Made by a program: the position numbers and the translations under genes. From Streptomyces fodineus (GTDB taxonomy: Bacteria; Actinomycetota; Actinomycetes; Streptomycetales; Streptomycetaceae): a stretch of 64,000 nucleotides of DNA. Position 1 is the stretch's first letter, and each line of letters opens with the position of its first letter. The notes beneath the pieces were generated by a model. It saw nothing but the letters and a program-made list of their open reading frames with translations. It was not told the origin of the DNA and ran no database searches. Positions 1-8,126 of the stretch are shown here, in pieces. The stretch lies in NCBI RefSeq assembly GCF_001735805.1, contig NZ_CP017248.1:4278001-4342000 (forward strand), given 5' to 3'.

Positions 1-596
1 AGGAGCAGGCCGAGCAGCATGACGACGGAGCCGAGCAGCGTGAACAGGATGAACTTCCACGCGGCCCGGGCCCGCCCCTCGCCGCCCCAGCGGGCGATGA
101 GGAAGTACATCGGGATGAGCACCATCTCGAACGCGAGGAAGAACAGCAGCAGGTCGAGGACGGCGAAGGTCGCGAGGGTGCCGGACTCGAGCAGGAGCAG
201 CAGCGCGACGAACGCCTTCGGGGAGCCGCCCGCGGGCGGCTTGAAGTAGGAGTACAGCGCGCAGAGGAAGGTCAGCAGCGCGGTCAGGACGACAAGGGGG
301 AGGGAGATGCCGTCGATGCCGAGGTGGATCCGCACGTCGAGCGCGGGGATCCAGCTGATGTCGGTCGTGGCCTGCATCTTCGACGGATGGTCGTGGTCGA
401 AGCCGAGCGCGAGGACGATCGCGGCGATGAGGATCGCGCCGGTCACGGTGACGCCGTGCCGCAGCACGGCCTGCGCGGGTGACTTCCCCTTCAGCCCGGG
501 CGGCGCGGGCAGGAGGGCGGCGACGGCGCCGAGGAGCGGGCCGACGACGACGAATGCCAGAAGAAACTGCATCACGGACTCGTTGATATCGATCAC
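1..596 (-). CDS. nuoM2: NADH-quinone oxidoreductase subunit M, nuo2 copy (C-terminus beyond window)
   Basis: Antiporter-like proton-pumping membrane subunit of complex I. About 198 N-terminal residues are visible; the rest lies beyond the left edge. The reading frame shows several hydrophobic helices, the family stretch HLGIDGISLPLVVL, and the segment FEMVLIPMYFLIARWGGE, which matches the same region of the full-length NuoM at 43696-45267 (FEAMLIPMYFLIGGFGD). I start it at the GTG at 596, six bases after the nuoL2 stop; an in-frame ATG at 572 is an alternative. It is the last visible gene of the nuo2 operon, and a nuoN copy probably follows outside the window. The family call is firm; only the start is uncertain. 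Confidence 0.9.
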   Translation of the reverse strand, partial: MIDINESVMQFLLAFVVVGPLLGAVAALLPAPPGLKGKSPAQAVLRHGVTVTGAILIAAIVLALGFDHDHPSKMQATTDISWIPALDVRIHLGIDGISLPLVVLTALLTFLCALYSYFKPPAGGSPKAFVALLLLLESGTLATFAVLDLLLFFLAFEMVLIPMYFLIARWGGEGRARAAWKFILFTLLGSVVMLLGLL

Positions 597-602
597 GCCT
601 GC

Positions 603-2597
603 TCACGCTCCCGTGGCGACGAGGACGACGGCGACCGCCAGGACGACGGTGCCGGCGAGCAGCGCGCTCACATAGGTCTGCACATTGCCGGTCTGCGCCC
701 GCCGTACGGCGGCCCCGAGCACCCGGGGCAGGGCGGCCGCGCCGCTTACGTAGGCCTCGACGACCTCGCGGTCGAGGAAGCGGACGAGACTCGCTCCGGC
801 CTGCACCGGGCGGACGAACAGCGCCGCGTACACGGCGTCCAGGTGGAAGCCGGCGGCCGCCGACCGGTGCAGCGGGCCGAGCAGCAGCCGACCGGGGTCG
901 GCCGGGTCGGGGGCGTAGGCGATGTCGCCGTAGGCCGGCTCGTGGGTGGCGATGGCCTCGGCCTCGACCAGGCCGGCGTCGCCCTCGGGGTGGGCGGCGA
1001 CCGCGCCCAGCGGGACCCGGGTGGCGAGCTGGGTGGTGCGCTGCCAGGCGCCGTAGGTGAGCAGCCCGCCGACCAGGGCGAGGCCCGTGCCGAGGATGGA
1101 GGTGAGCGGTGTCGGGGTCAGGTCGCGGCCGTCGAACCAGCCGGGCAGCGAGCGGTAGGCGAGCCCGCCGAAGGCCAGGGACGGCACGGCGAGGACCCAC
1201 AGCACCACGGTCATCGTCAGCGGCTGGCGCCCGTGGTCGGGGGCCTCGGCGCCCCGGCCGCGGAAGGCCAGCAGCCACAGCCGGGTCGCATACGCGGCGG
1301 TGAGCAGCGCGGTGAGCAGGCCGGCGACGAGGACGATCCAGCCGGCGGCGCCGGGCGCGTGGTCGGTGTTCCCGGTGGCGACGTGCTCGGCGGCGCCGAG
1401 GACGGACTCCTTGGAGAAGAAGCCGCTGAACGGCGGGATCGCGGCGAGCGCGAGGAGTGCCACGGTCATCGTCCAGTAGGCGTCGGGGACGCGGTCGCGC
1501 AGGCCGTGCATGCGGGACATGGCGGCGAGCGAGTTGGTGCCGGCGGCGTGGATGATCACGCCGGCCGCGAGGAACAGCAGTGCCTTGAAGGCGCCGTGCG
1601 AGAGGAGGTGGAAGACGGCGGCACCGCGGTCGCCGACGGCCAGGGCGCCGGTCATGTAGCCGAGCTGGCCGATCGTCGAGTAGGCGAGGACGCGCTTGAT
1701 GTCGTCCTGGGCGAGCGCGGCGAGTCCGGAGCCGGCCATCGTGACGGCGGCCATGACGGCCAGCACGATCATCGCGGCCTGGGAGGCTTCGAAGACGGGG
1801 AGGAGTCGGGCGATGAAGTAGACACCGGCGGCGACCATCGTCGCGGCGTGGATCAGCGCCGAGACGGGCGTCGGGCCCGCCATCGCGTCAGGCAACCAGG
1901 TGTGCAGCGGGAACTGCGCCGACTTGCCCGCGACGCCCGCGAGGAGCAGCAGGGCGATCAGCGTCGGGTGGTGCAGATTGCCGCTCGCGACGGCGCCGAG
2001 GACGCGCGTGATCCGGAATGAGCCGGCGTCGGTGGCGAGCGCGAACAGGCCGATCAGGAACGGCACGTCGCCGAGCTTGGTGACCAGGAAGGCCTTCAGG
2101 GAGGCGGCGCGGGCCTCGGGGGTCTCCCAGTAGTGGCCGACCAGGAAGTAGGAGCAGATGCCCATGACTTCCCAGCCGACCAGCAGCACGATCAGGTCGC
2201 CGGAGTAGACGACGAGGAGCATCGCGGAGGTGAACAGGGAGACGAGGGCGGCGTACGAGGGGTAGCGCGGGTCGTCGCGCAGGTAGCCCGTCGAGTAGAT
2301 CTGCACGCAGGCCGCGACGAACGCGACCAGGATCGCGACGAGCGCGGCGAATCCGTCGATGTGCAGGGCCAGCTCGATCGGGACCGAGCCGGTGGGCGTC
2401 AGCTCCGTGTGAGTGTCGATCGTCCGGCCGCCGCCCTGGTGCACGGCGACCAGCGCGGCCAGGACGAGCGACGCCAGCGGCGGCAGCACGGCGAGCGGGC
2501 GGACGAACCCGGGCGCGGTGCGGCCGAGCAGCAGTCCGGCCGCGGCGCCGAGGAACGGCAGGAGGGGGACGAGGACGGCGAGGGTGGTCGTGGTCAC
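603..2597 (-). CDS. nuoL2: NADH-quinone oxidoreductase subunit L, nuo2 copy
   Basis: Largest antiporter-like membrane subunit of complex I, expected to carry the long lateral helix along the membrane arm. The 664-residue protein is highly hydrophobic and has the family signatures GWEVMGICSYFLVGHYWE (about 140-158), GPTPVSALIHAATMVAAGVY (about 240-260) and DDIKRVLAYSTIGQLGYM (about 298-315). Length is normal for NuoL. The GTG start overlaps the nuoK2 stop by four bases (GTGA), so translation is probably coupled. It differs clearly from the second NuoL at 45273-47219: it lacks that protein's His/Glu-rich loop and ends in a different C-terminus, so the two clusters are old paralogues rather than a recent duplication. 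Confidence 0.95.
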   Translation of the reverse strand: MTTTTLAVLVPLLPFLGAAAGLLLGRTAPGFVRPLAVLPPLASLVLAALVAVHQGGGRTIDTHTELTPTGSVPIELALHIDGFAALVAILVAFVAACVQIYSTGYLRDDPRYPSYAALVSLFTSAMLLVVYSGDLIVLLVGWEVMGICSYFLVGHYWETPEARAASLKAFLVTKLGDVPFLIGLFALATDAGSFRITRVLGAVASGNLHHPTLIALLLLAGVAGKSAQFPLHTWLPDAMAGPTPVSALIHAATMVAAGVYFIARLLPVFEASQAAMIVLAVMAAVTMAGSGLAALAQDDIKRVLAYSTIGQLGYMTGALAVGDRGAAVFHLLSHGAFKALLFLAAGVIIHAAGTNSLAAMSRMHGLRDRVPDAYWTMTVALLALAAIPPFSGFFSKESVLGAAEHVATGNTDHAPGAAGWIVLVAGLLTALLTAAYATRLWLLAFRGRGAEAPDHGRQPLTMTVVLWVLAVPSLAFGGLAYRSLPGWFDGRDLTPTPLTSILGTGLALVGGLLTYGAWQRTTQLATRVPLGAVAAHPEGDAGLVEAEAIATHEPAYGDIAYAPDPADPGRLLLGPLHRSAAAGFHLDAVYAALFVRPVQAGASLVRFLDREVVEAYVSGAAALPRVLGAAVRRAQTGNVQTYVSALLAGTVVLAVAVVLVATGA

Positions 2598-2968
2598 GCG
2601 GTGGCCTCAGCCTTCTCGCCCGCGGAGGAGTCCGGTCCCTCGGCGCCGGGGCCCTCGGCGGTGTCGCGGAGCTTGTCGATGTCGGAGGTGCCGCGGTTGC
2701 GGTAGACGGCGAGCACGATCGCCAGGCCGATGCCGATCTCGGCGGCGGCGATGGCGATGGTGAACAGGGTCAGCGCCTGGCCGGAGTGCAGGGTCTCCCT
2801 CGCGGCCCGGCTGAGCCAGACGTCGAAGGCGACCAGGTTGAGGTTGACGGCGTTGAGCATCAGCTCGACCGACATCAGGACCAGAATGGCGTTGCGGCGG
2901 GCGAGAACGCCGTACAAGCCGGTGCAGAAGAGGAGGGCGGAGAGCACGGCGGGGTAGGCGAGGTGCAT
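2594..2968 (-). CDS. nuoK2: NADH-quinone oxidoreductase subunit K, nuo2 copy
   Basis: Small MrpC-like membrane subunit of complex I with three transmembrane helices. The core MSVELMLNAVNLNLVAF and TIAIAAAEIGIGLAIVLAVYR carries the two membrane-buried glutamates typical of NuoK. At 124 residues it is about 25 longer than the nuo1 copy (99 residues). The excess is a polar, acidic C-terminal tail after about residue 97, rich in Glu, Ala, Asp and Gly. It starts with ATG at 2968, where the nuoJ2 stop also falls, and its own stop overlaps the nuoL2 start. It belongs to the same tightly packed operon. Confidence 0.95.
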   Translation of the reverse strand: MHLAYPAVLSALLFCTGLYGVLARRNAILVLMSVELMLNAVNLNLVAFDVWLSRAARETLHSGQALTLFTIAIAAAEIGIGLAIVLAVYRNRGTSDIDKLRDTAEGPGAEGPDSSAGEKAEATA

Positions 2969-3663
2969 CAGCGGGCGCCTTCCTTCTCGACCGGGTGAAT
3001 TCCGGAATCCGTGACGGAAGGGGAACTCTCGGTGACCGCCCGGGAGTTGTCAGGGGGAGGGCTCGACTCCGCCTTCGCCTTGCGGGACAGGACGATCGCG
3101 CCGACCAGCGCCGCGAGGAGCAGCACGGAGAGCGCCTCGAAGGGCAGGACCCAGTTCCGGAACAGGCTCGCGCCGGTGACCCGGGTGCTGCCGGCGGCCG
3201 GGCCGTTCAGGTCGATCCAGGTGGTGCGGAAGGCGTCGACGACCACCCAGACCAGGGCGACGGCGGCGGCGACCGCGACGGTCAGGGCGGCCCACCGGTT
3301 GCCGGAGTCGGCGTCCGGGGAGCGGCCGATGGGCGCCTTGGTGAGCATGAGCCCGAACAGAAGGAGGACGACGACGGAACCGACATAGATCAGGACCTGC
3401 ACCCAAGCGATGAACTCGGCCGTGAGGAGCAGGTACTCCACGGCGAGGCCGCCGAGCGCGGCCACCAGCCACAGGGCGGCGTGCACCAGTTGGCGGGTGG
3501 TGACGGTGACCAGTGCGGCGCCGAAGGTGACCAGGCCGACGAGGAGGAAGGCGATCTCGACGCCGGTCGGGGAGAGGAAGCCGGGGTGGGCGGCGGCCAG
3601 GGAGGTGCCGTGCCCGGCGAGGCTCACTGCCGGGGTGAGGCCGAGGGTTGCGGTGGTGCTCAT
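2968..3663 (-). CDS. nuoJ2: NADH-quinone oxidoreductase subunit J, nuo2 copy
   Basis: Membrane subunit J of complex I, which carries the pi-bulge helix linking quinone chemistry to proton pumping. The 231-residue protein has five hydrophobic segments and the family core VQVLIYVGSVVVLLLFGLML at about residues 84-103. I chose the ATG at 3663 rather than a longer upstream frame because it gives the normal NuoJ beginning and makes an ATGA overlap with nuoI2. The C-terminal 45 residues are polar and rich in Ser and Pro, beyond the usual core. Its stop is adjacent to the nuoK2 start. Confidence 0.93.
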   Translation of the reverse strand: MSTTATLGLTPAVSLAGHGTSLAAAHPGFLSPTGVEIAFLLVGLVTFGAALVTVTTRQLVHAALWLVAALGGLAVEYLLLTAEFIAWVQVLIYVGSVVVLLLFGLMLTKAPIGRSPDADSGNRWAALTVAVAAAVALVWVVVDAFRTTWIDLNGPAAGSTRVTGASLFRNWVLPFEALSVLLLAALVGAIVLSRKAKAESSPPPDNSRAVTESSPSVTDSGIHPVEKEGAR

Positions 3664-4220
3664 GACTCGCCTCCCTTCGGCTCCTGCGGTTCGGCCTGCG
3701 TGGCCGCCAGCTTCTCGGCGGTCTTGCGGGCGGCGGCGATCTCCTTCGGCTCCTCCGCGGCGGGGTCCAGTGCGGGCGGGGCCGGGACGGTCCACATCCA
3801 CTCGCGGAGCTTGTCCCGCTCGTGGGTGAGGTCGCGGATGTCGGTCTCGGCGTACTCGAACTCCGGGGACCAGAACAGCGCGTCGAAAGGACAGACCTCG
3901 ATGCAGATACCGCAGTACATGCACAGGGAGAAGTCGATGGCGAACCGGTCGAGGACGTTACGGCTGCGCTCGCGGCCGCCGGGAGCGGCCGGCGGGACCG
4001 TCTCCTTGTGGGAGTCGATGTAGATGCACCAGTCCGGGCACTCACGGGCGCACAGCATGCAGACCGTGCAGTTCTCCTCGAACAGGCCGATCACACCGCG
4101 GGTGCGGGGCGGCAGTTCGGGCTGGGCGTCCGGGTACTGCTGGGTGACCGTCTTCCTGGTCATCGTGCGGAGGGTGACGGCCAGGCCCTTGGCGAGGCCA
4201 CTGCCGGGGATGGGGGCCAT
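3660..4220 (-). CDS. nuoI2: NADH-quinone oxidoreductase subunit I (2x[4Fe-4S]), nuo2 copy
   Basis: Peripheral iron-sulfur subunit that holds clusters N6a and N6b and passes electrons toward NuoB. Two complete four-cysteine motifs are visible: CTVCMLCARECP and CMYCGICIEVCP. The ATG at 4220 gives 186 residues, beginning with a short amphipathic stretch before the first cluster; a later in-frame ATG (MTRKTV) would remove about 19 residues. The C-terminus is a charged Ala/Glu/Pro-rich tail. Because no nuoEFG accompanies nuo2, this subunit is a plausible entry point for electrons from a soluble ferredoxin (inference). Gap to nuoH2 is two bases; it overlaps nuoJ2 by ATGA. Confidence 0.94.
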   Translation of the reverse strand: MAPIPGSGLAKGLAVTLRTMTRKTVTQQYPDAQPELPPRTRGVIGLFEENCTVCMLCARECPDWCIYIDSHKETVPPAAPGGRERSRNVLDRFAIDFSLCMYCGICIEVCPFDALFWSPEFEYAETDIRDLTHERDKLREWMWTVPAPPALDPAAEEPKEIAAARKTAEKLAATQAEPQEPKGGES

Positions 4221-4222
4221 GG

Positions 4223-5191
4223 TTAGGAGATCACCACCTTGACGATGCCGGTGAGGGCGATCTGGGCGAGGGAGAGGGGGACGAGGAGGGTCCAGGACAG
4301 CTTCTGGAGCTGGTCCTCGCGCAGGCGCGGGTAGGTGACGCGGAGCCAGATGACGAGGAAGGCGAGGATCGCGGTCTTCAGCAGGGTCCACAGCCAGCCC
4401 AGGCCGTCGTGGCCCCACGGGCCGTGCCAGCCGCCCAGGAAGAGGACGGTGGTCAGACCGCACAGGACGACGATGCCGGCGTACTCGGCGAGGAGGAAGA
4501 GTGCGAAGCGGAGACCGGTGTACTCGGTGTAGGCGCCGAAGATGATCTCCGAGTCGGCGACGGGCATGTCGAACGGAGGGCGCTGCAGTTCGGCGAGTCC
4601 GGCGACGAAGAAGACGACCGCGCCGACAATCTGCCAGGGCACCCACCACCAGTGGAAGGCGTGCAGGATGCCGGGCAGGGAGACCGTCCCGGCCGCCATC
4701 GCGACCGAGGCCGCGGCGAGCAGCATCGGCAGCTCGTAGGCGAGCAGCTGGGCGGCCGTGCGCAGGCCGCCGAGCAGGGAGAACTTGTTCGCGCTGGCCC
4801 AACCGGCCATGAGCGAGCCGAGCACACCGACGCCCATCACCGCGAGCACGAAGAACACGCCCGCGTCGAGGACCTGGCCGACGGCCCCCGTGCTCGGGCC
4901 GATCGGGATGGCGAGCAGGACGAGGAGGTACGGCAGCAGGGCCACGGCGGGGGCGAGCTGGAAGACACGGCGGTCGGCGCCGGCCGGGACCACGTCCTCC
5001 TTCTGCGCGAACTTCACGCCGTCGGCGATCAGCTGAGCCCAGCCGTGGAAGCCGCCCGCGTACATCGGGCCGAGCCGACCCTGCATGTGGGCCATCACCT
5101 TGTGCTCGGTCTGACCGACGATCAGCGGGAACGTGAGGAAGACGACGAACACGACCACGAGTCGCAGGGCGACGTCCAACACGCCGTTCAC
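4223..5191 (-). CDS. nuoH2: NADH-quinone oxidoreductase subunit H, nuo2 copy
   Basis: Membrane subunit H, which connects the hydrophilic and membrane arms and helps form the quinone chamber. The 322-residue protein has about eight helices and the family signatures RLGPMYAGGFHGWAQLIADG near residue 38 and ELQRPPFDMPVADSEI near 206. It is more than 130 residues shorter than the nuo1 copy (454), which has a long extra C-terminus, and is close to the length of the E. coli subunit. The GTG start at 5191 overlaps the nuoC2 stop. Product call is secure. Confidence 0.95.
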   Translation of the reverse strand: MNGVLDVALRLVVVFVVFLTFPLIVGQTEHKVMAHMQGRLGPMYAGGFHGWAQLIADGVKFAQKEDVVPAGADRRVFQLAPAVALLPYLLVLLAIPIGPSTGAVGQVLDAGVFFVLAVMGVGVLGSLMAGWASANKFSLLGGLRTAAQLLAYELPMLLAAASVAMAAGTVSLPGILHAFHWWWVPWQIVGAVVFFVAGLAELQRPPFDMPVADSEIIFGAYTEYTGLRFALFLLAEYAGIVVLCGLTTVLFLGGWHGPWGHDGLGWLWTLLKTAILAFLVIWLRVTYPRLREDQLQKLSWTLLVPLSLAQIALTGIVKVVIS

Positions 5192-6867
5192 TGCGGGCCT
5201 CCTGTGGGTTCGTCGTCGTTCGGGCTGTCGGGGGTGGCGGGGGCCTCGCCAGAGGAGGAGTCCTCACCGGAGGCGGAGTGCTCGCGATTGGCGGAGTCCG
5301 CGCGATTGGCTCGGTCGTCACCGGCGGCGGGTCGCTCGGGTTGGTGCTCAATCTGGTCGGGTTCGGCGGGGGCCTGCTCGGACTCCGTCGAGGTCCGCTC
5401 GGTCTCGCCCTGGGCTCGTCTGGGCTCCGCAGGTGCCCTTGGGGGCTCCGTCGGCTCCTCGAATGCCGGGCGGGCGTGGTGCCACGGGGCGTCGGAGCTG
5501 CGCGGGGCCGCGCTCCGGCGGGCGGGGCGGGCTGCGCTGTCCGGTGCCGTCGGCTGAGCCTGGTCGGGTGCCGTCGGCTCACCCGAATCGGGTGCTGTCG
5601 GCTGAGCCTGGTCGGGTGCCGTCGGCTCGCCCGAAACGGGTGCCGTCGGCTCGCCCGAAACAGGTGCCGTCGGCTCCGGGGTCTGGGCCTGCTGGGAGGC
5701 CGAGCCCTGCGAGGCGCTGCGCGCGCGGCGCGGACGGGCCGGGCCGGGCTCGTGCGCGACGGAAGCCTCGGTGGCCGAAGCCTCCGCCTCCGGGGCCTGG
5801 AGCGCGCCACCCTCGGCCGCGGCCTGCTCGAGGTCGGCCGCGTCCTGGGAGGCCGGCGTCGGCGTCTGGCTCACCGAGCCCTCGCTCGCACTGCGCCGCC
5901 GCCGCGGCTCCGCACCTGCCGTCTCCCCCGCCTGAGCGGCCTGGGCGGCCTGGCTCACCGAGCCCTCGCTGGCACTCCGCATCCGCCGCGCTCCCGCACC
6001 GGCGGGCCCAGCAGCACCACCGCCAGCACCAGCACCCACGCCACCTGCACCTGCACCTGCACCTGCACCTGCACCTGCACCACGGGCACCACTAACGCCC
6101 GCCGAACCTGCACCCGACGCCCCCGCACCCGGCTCATCAAGCGCACCAGCCGCGCCCGCGCCCTCTCCCCCCGTCTGGCTTGCGGAGCCCTCCGCTGCCG
6201 TGCGGGTGCGGCGTACCGGGCGGTCGGCGGCTGCGCGGGGCGGGCGCTCGGCCGCTGGGCGTCCCGCCGCGCGGGCCGGGCGGGACGGGGCGGGTGGGAG
6301 CTGGCCCTTGAGGGGGCCCCACTCGTTGGGGTCCGGTACGCCCGGGGGCAGCATCTGGCGGCGCTTCGGCCCGCCGTGCTCGGATTCGCCCGGCTCCTTC
6401 GCACCGGGCCAGGCCTTGGCGACGCGGGCGGCGAGGACGAAGTCCTTGCGCAGCGGGTGGCCCTCGAAGGTCTCCGGGAGGAGCAGGTGTTCCAGGCCCG
6501 GGTGACCCTCGAACACCACGCCGAACATCTCGTGGGTCTCGCGCTCGTGCCAGGCGGCGCCCGCGTAGACGCCGACGGCGGAGGGCAGCGTCGGCGCCTC
6601 GTGCGGGACGGTCGTGCGCACCAGCAGCCGGCGGACCGGCGAGAGCGCGACGACGTGCGCGGACACCCGGAAACCCGTGCCCGGTTCGTCGACCGCGCTC
6701 AGCCAGTCGAAGTAGGTGCAGCCCAGGGTCGTACGGGCCGTCTCCAGGGCGGTGAGCCAGGAGGACGGGGGCACGTCCACGGTCAGGAGGTCGTACGACT
6801 CCGCGGCCGTGGCGTCGGTGCCGAAGAGGTCCTCGACCGGGGCGGGCAGCCAGCCGACCGTACTCAT
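5188..6867 (-). CDS. nuoC2: NADH-quinone oxidoreductase subunit C with long repetitive C-terminal extension (nuo2)
   Basis: Residues 1 to about 165 are a NuoC (30 kDa subunit) domain, shown by WHERETHEMFGVVFEGH and the following GHPLRKDF. NuoC supports the hydrophilic arm next to NuoD and NuoB. The remaining 390 residues are low-complexity, probably disordered, and rich in Ala, Pro, Ser, Glu and Gly. Within them RSASEGSVSQ-like decapeptides recur three times, with a weaker fourth copy; a run of alternating Gly-Ala is encoded by a GCACCT-type hexanucleotide array; and a GEPTAP/AQPTAP unit is repeated about six times. At 559 residues it is more than twice the size of the nuo1 NuoC. The frame is continuous and overlapped by ATGA and GTGA junctions with nuoB2 and nuoH2, so I read it as a real extension and not a frameshift. 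No NuoD is fused to it. Confidence 0.88.
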   Translation of the reverse strand: MSTVGWLPAPVEDLFGTDATAAESYDLLTVDVPPSSWLTALETARTTLGCTYFDWLSAVDEPGTGFRVSAHVVALSPVRRLLVRTTVPHEAPTLPSAVGVYAGAAWHERETHEMFGVVFEGHPGLEHLLLPETFEGHPLRKDFVLAARVAKAWPGAKEPGESEHGGPKRRQMLPPGVPDPNEWGPLKGQLPPAPSRPARAAGRPAAERPPRAAADRPVRRTRTAAEGSASQTGGEGAGAAGALDEPGAGASGAGSAGVSGARGAGAGAGAGAGAGGVGAGAGGGAAGPAGAGARRMRSASEGSVSQAAQAAQAGETAGAEPRRRRSASEGSVSQTPTPASQDAADLEQAAAEGGALQAPEAEASATEASVAHEPGPARPRRARSASQGSASQQAQTPEPTAPVSGEPTAPVSGEPTAPDQAQPTAPDSGEPTAPDQAQPTAPDSAARPARRSAAPRSSDAPWHHARPAFEEPTEPPRAPAEPRRAQGETERTSTESEQAPAEPDQIEHQPERPAAGDDRANRADSANREHSASGEDSSSGEAPATPDSPNDDEPTGGPQ

Positions 6868-7460
6868 CGGGCATCCCCCTCGGCGGCCGGCACCGGCGGC
6901 TTCACCAGGTCGCTGGTCAGGGCGGCCGCGGACGGGCGGGAGTCGCCGTACCGCTCCTCCAGCGACTCGCGGGCGATCTTCTCCTGGAGTTTGAGGATGC
7001 CCTGCAGCAGCGCCTCGGGGCGCGGCGGGCAGCCGGGGACGTACACGTCCACCGGGATGATCTGGTCGACGCCCTTGGTGACGGAGTAGGAGTCCCAGTA
7101 GGGGCCGCCGCAGTTGGAGCAGGCGCCGAAGGAGATGACGTACTTCGGCTCGGGCATCTGCTCGTACAGGCGCTTCACGGCCGGGGCCATCTTGTCCGTC
7201 ACGGTGCCCGACACGACCATCAGGTCGGCCTGCCGCGGGCCGGGCGCGAAGGGGATCACACCGAGGCGGATGAAGTCGTGACGGGCCATCGACGCGGCGA
7301 TGAATTCGATCGCGCAGCAGGCGAGGCCGAAGTTGAAGACCCAGAGCGAGTAGCGGCGGCCCCAGTTCAGGATCACCTTCATCGGCTCGGGGGCCAGGCG
7401 GGCGAGCGCGCCCAGCCGCTTCGGCTCGGGGAGCGACACAGGAGTGGGAGTCACGTCCAT
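6864..7460 (-). CDS. nuoB2: NADH-quinone oxidoreductase subunit B, nuo2 copy
   Basis: Iron-sulfur subunit holding cluster N2, the immediate electron donor to quinone. All cluster cysteines are present: the tandem pair in GLACCAIEF, the one in SFGACSNCGG and the one in VPGCPPRPE. The ATG at 7460 gives 198 residues and overlaps nuoA2 by ten bases; longer upstream frames run through nuoA2 and are not needed. A 30-residue C-terminal tail after the conserved core is polar and Pro/Ala-rich. Its partner for quinone binding is normally NuoD, which this cluster does not encode, so it may use the nuo1 NuoD or an unrecognised partner (inference). Confidence 0.94.
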   Translation of the reverse strand: MDVTPTPVSLPEPKRLGALARLAPEPMKVILNWGRRYSLWVFNFGLACCAIEFIAASMARHDFIRLGVIPFAPGPRQADLMVVSGTVTDKMAPAVKRLYEQMPEPKYVISFGACSNCGGPYWDSYSVTKGVDQIIPVDVYVPGCPPRPEALLQGILKLQEKIARESLEERYGDSRPSAAALTSDLVKPPVPAAEGDAR

Positions 7461-7870
7461 GCCAGGACGCCCTTCTTGTATGCGTACAGCAGGCCCACGG
7501 CGAGGAAGCCGAGGAAGATGAACATCTCCACCAAGGTGGTCGCGCCGTAGCCGGGGGCGGCGAAGACCGTCGCCCAGGGGAACAGGAAGATCGAGTCGAC
7601 CGCGAAGATCACGTACAGGAAGGCGTAGACGTAGTAGCGGACCTGGGTGTGGGCCCAGCCCTCGCCGACGGGGTCGACGCCGCATTCGTAGGTCAGGAGT
7701 TTCTCGGGGGTCGGTACGACCGGGCGCAGCAGCCGTGCCGCGCCGAAGGCGACCGCGACGAACAGCACGCCGATGAGCGCGAGCAGGCCCACCACCGAAT
7801 AGGACCGGAAGTAGCCGGCCGCGATGACGTTCGCCGCGGCGTCCGTCGAGTGCCCCAACGTCTCCCGCAC
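7451..7870 (-). CDS. nuoA2: NADH-quinone oxidoreductase subunit A, nuo2 copy
   Basis: First gene of the nuo2 operon. NuoA is a three-helix membrane subunit whose loop lies near the quinone cavity. The loop motif YECGVDPVG with its conserved Glu-Cys-Gly is present, followed by YVYAFLYVIFAVDSIFLFPW. It has 139 residues, with an N-terminal extension of about 20 residues relative to the 119-residue nuo1 copy. The GTG start is preceded by a purine-rich GGGAGCGAGGGA stretch. The region upstream is shared with the divergent sensor kinase gene and contains a striking GTGA direct-repeat array at 7896-7941. Confidence 0.94.
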   Translation of the reverse strand: MRETLGHSTDAAANVIAAGYFRSYSVVGLLALIGVLFVAVAFGAARLLRPVVPTPEKLLTYECGVDPVGEGWAHTQVRYYVYAFLYVIFAVDSIFLFPWATVFAAPGYGATTLVEMFIFLGFLAVGLLYAYKKGVLAWT

Positions 7871-7895
7871 CGTCCGTCCCTCGCTCCCTGACCTA

Positions 7896-7967
7896 GTGAC
7901 CTGGTGACCCTGGTGAACCCGTGAACTCGTGAAATCTGTGATTCGACGAGACTCGACGGGATTCGAC
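7896..7967. repeat. Phased GTGA and TCGAC direct repeats between nuoA2 and the kinase gene
   Basis: Six GTGA tetramers begin at 7896, 7904, 7913, 7921, 7929 and 7938, spaced 8-9 bases. They are followed by three TCGAC pentamers starting at 7943, 7953 and 7963, exactly ten bases apart. The array lies 26-97 bases upstream of the nuoA2 start, in the intergenic region shared with the divergently transcribed kinase. The regular spacing suggests a cooperative protein-binding site, possibly for the adjacent response regulator; that role is inferred. Confidence 0.55.
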
Positions 7968-8126
7968 GATCTGTACGCATCGGAAGTCTAGGCCCTGATA
8001 AAGAACCGGTAAGCAGCCCGTCACGGCGTGAGACAGGTGAGGTGCGCGGGGTGGGGTTTTCCCCCGTCGGCGGAGGGCGGCGTACCGCATGGCGCGAAGG
8101 GCGCGGCGCACGGCAGGCTGACCGGT

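Noticed and set aside
3664..5810. Longer upstream frame for nuoI2 (716 codons)
   Set aside because: The extension is the off-frame reading of nuoH2 and nuoC2; the family N-terminus begins at the ATG at 4220.
6042..6081. GCACCT-type hexamer array considered as a CRISPR or minisatellite
   Set aside because: Units are six bases with no spacers and lie inside the nuoC2 coding frame as a Gly-Ala run.
5278..7089. Long plus-strand frame opposite nuoC2/nuoB2
   Set aside because: It is the antisense shadow of GC-rich codons; it has no ribosome-binding site or recognisable domain, and the minus-strand genes have clear motifs.
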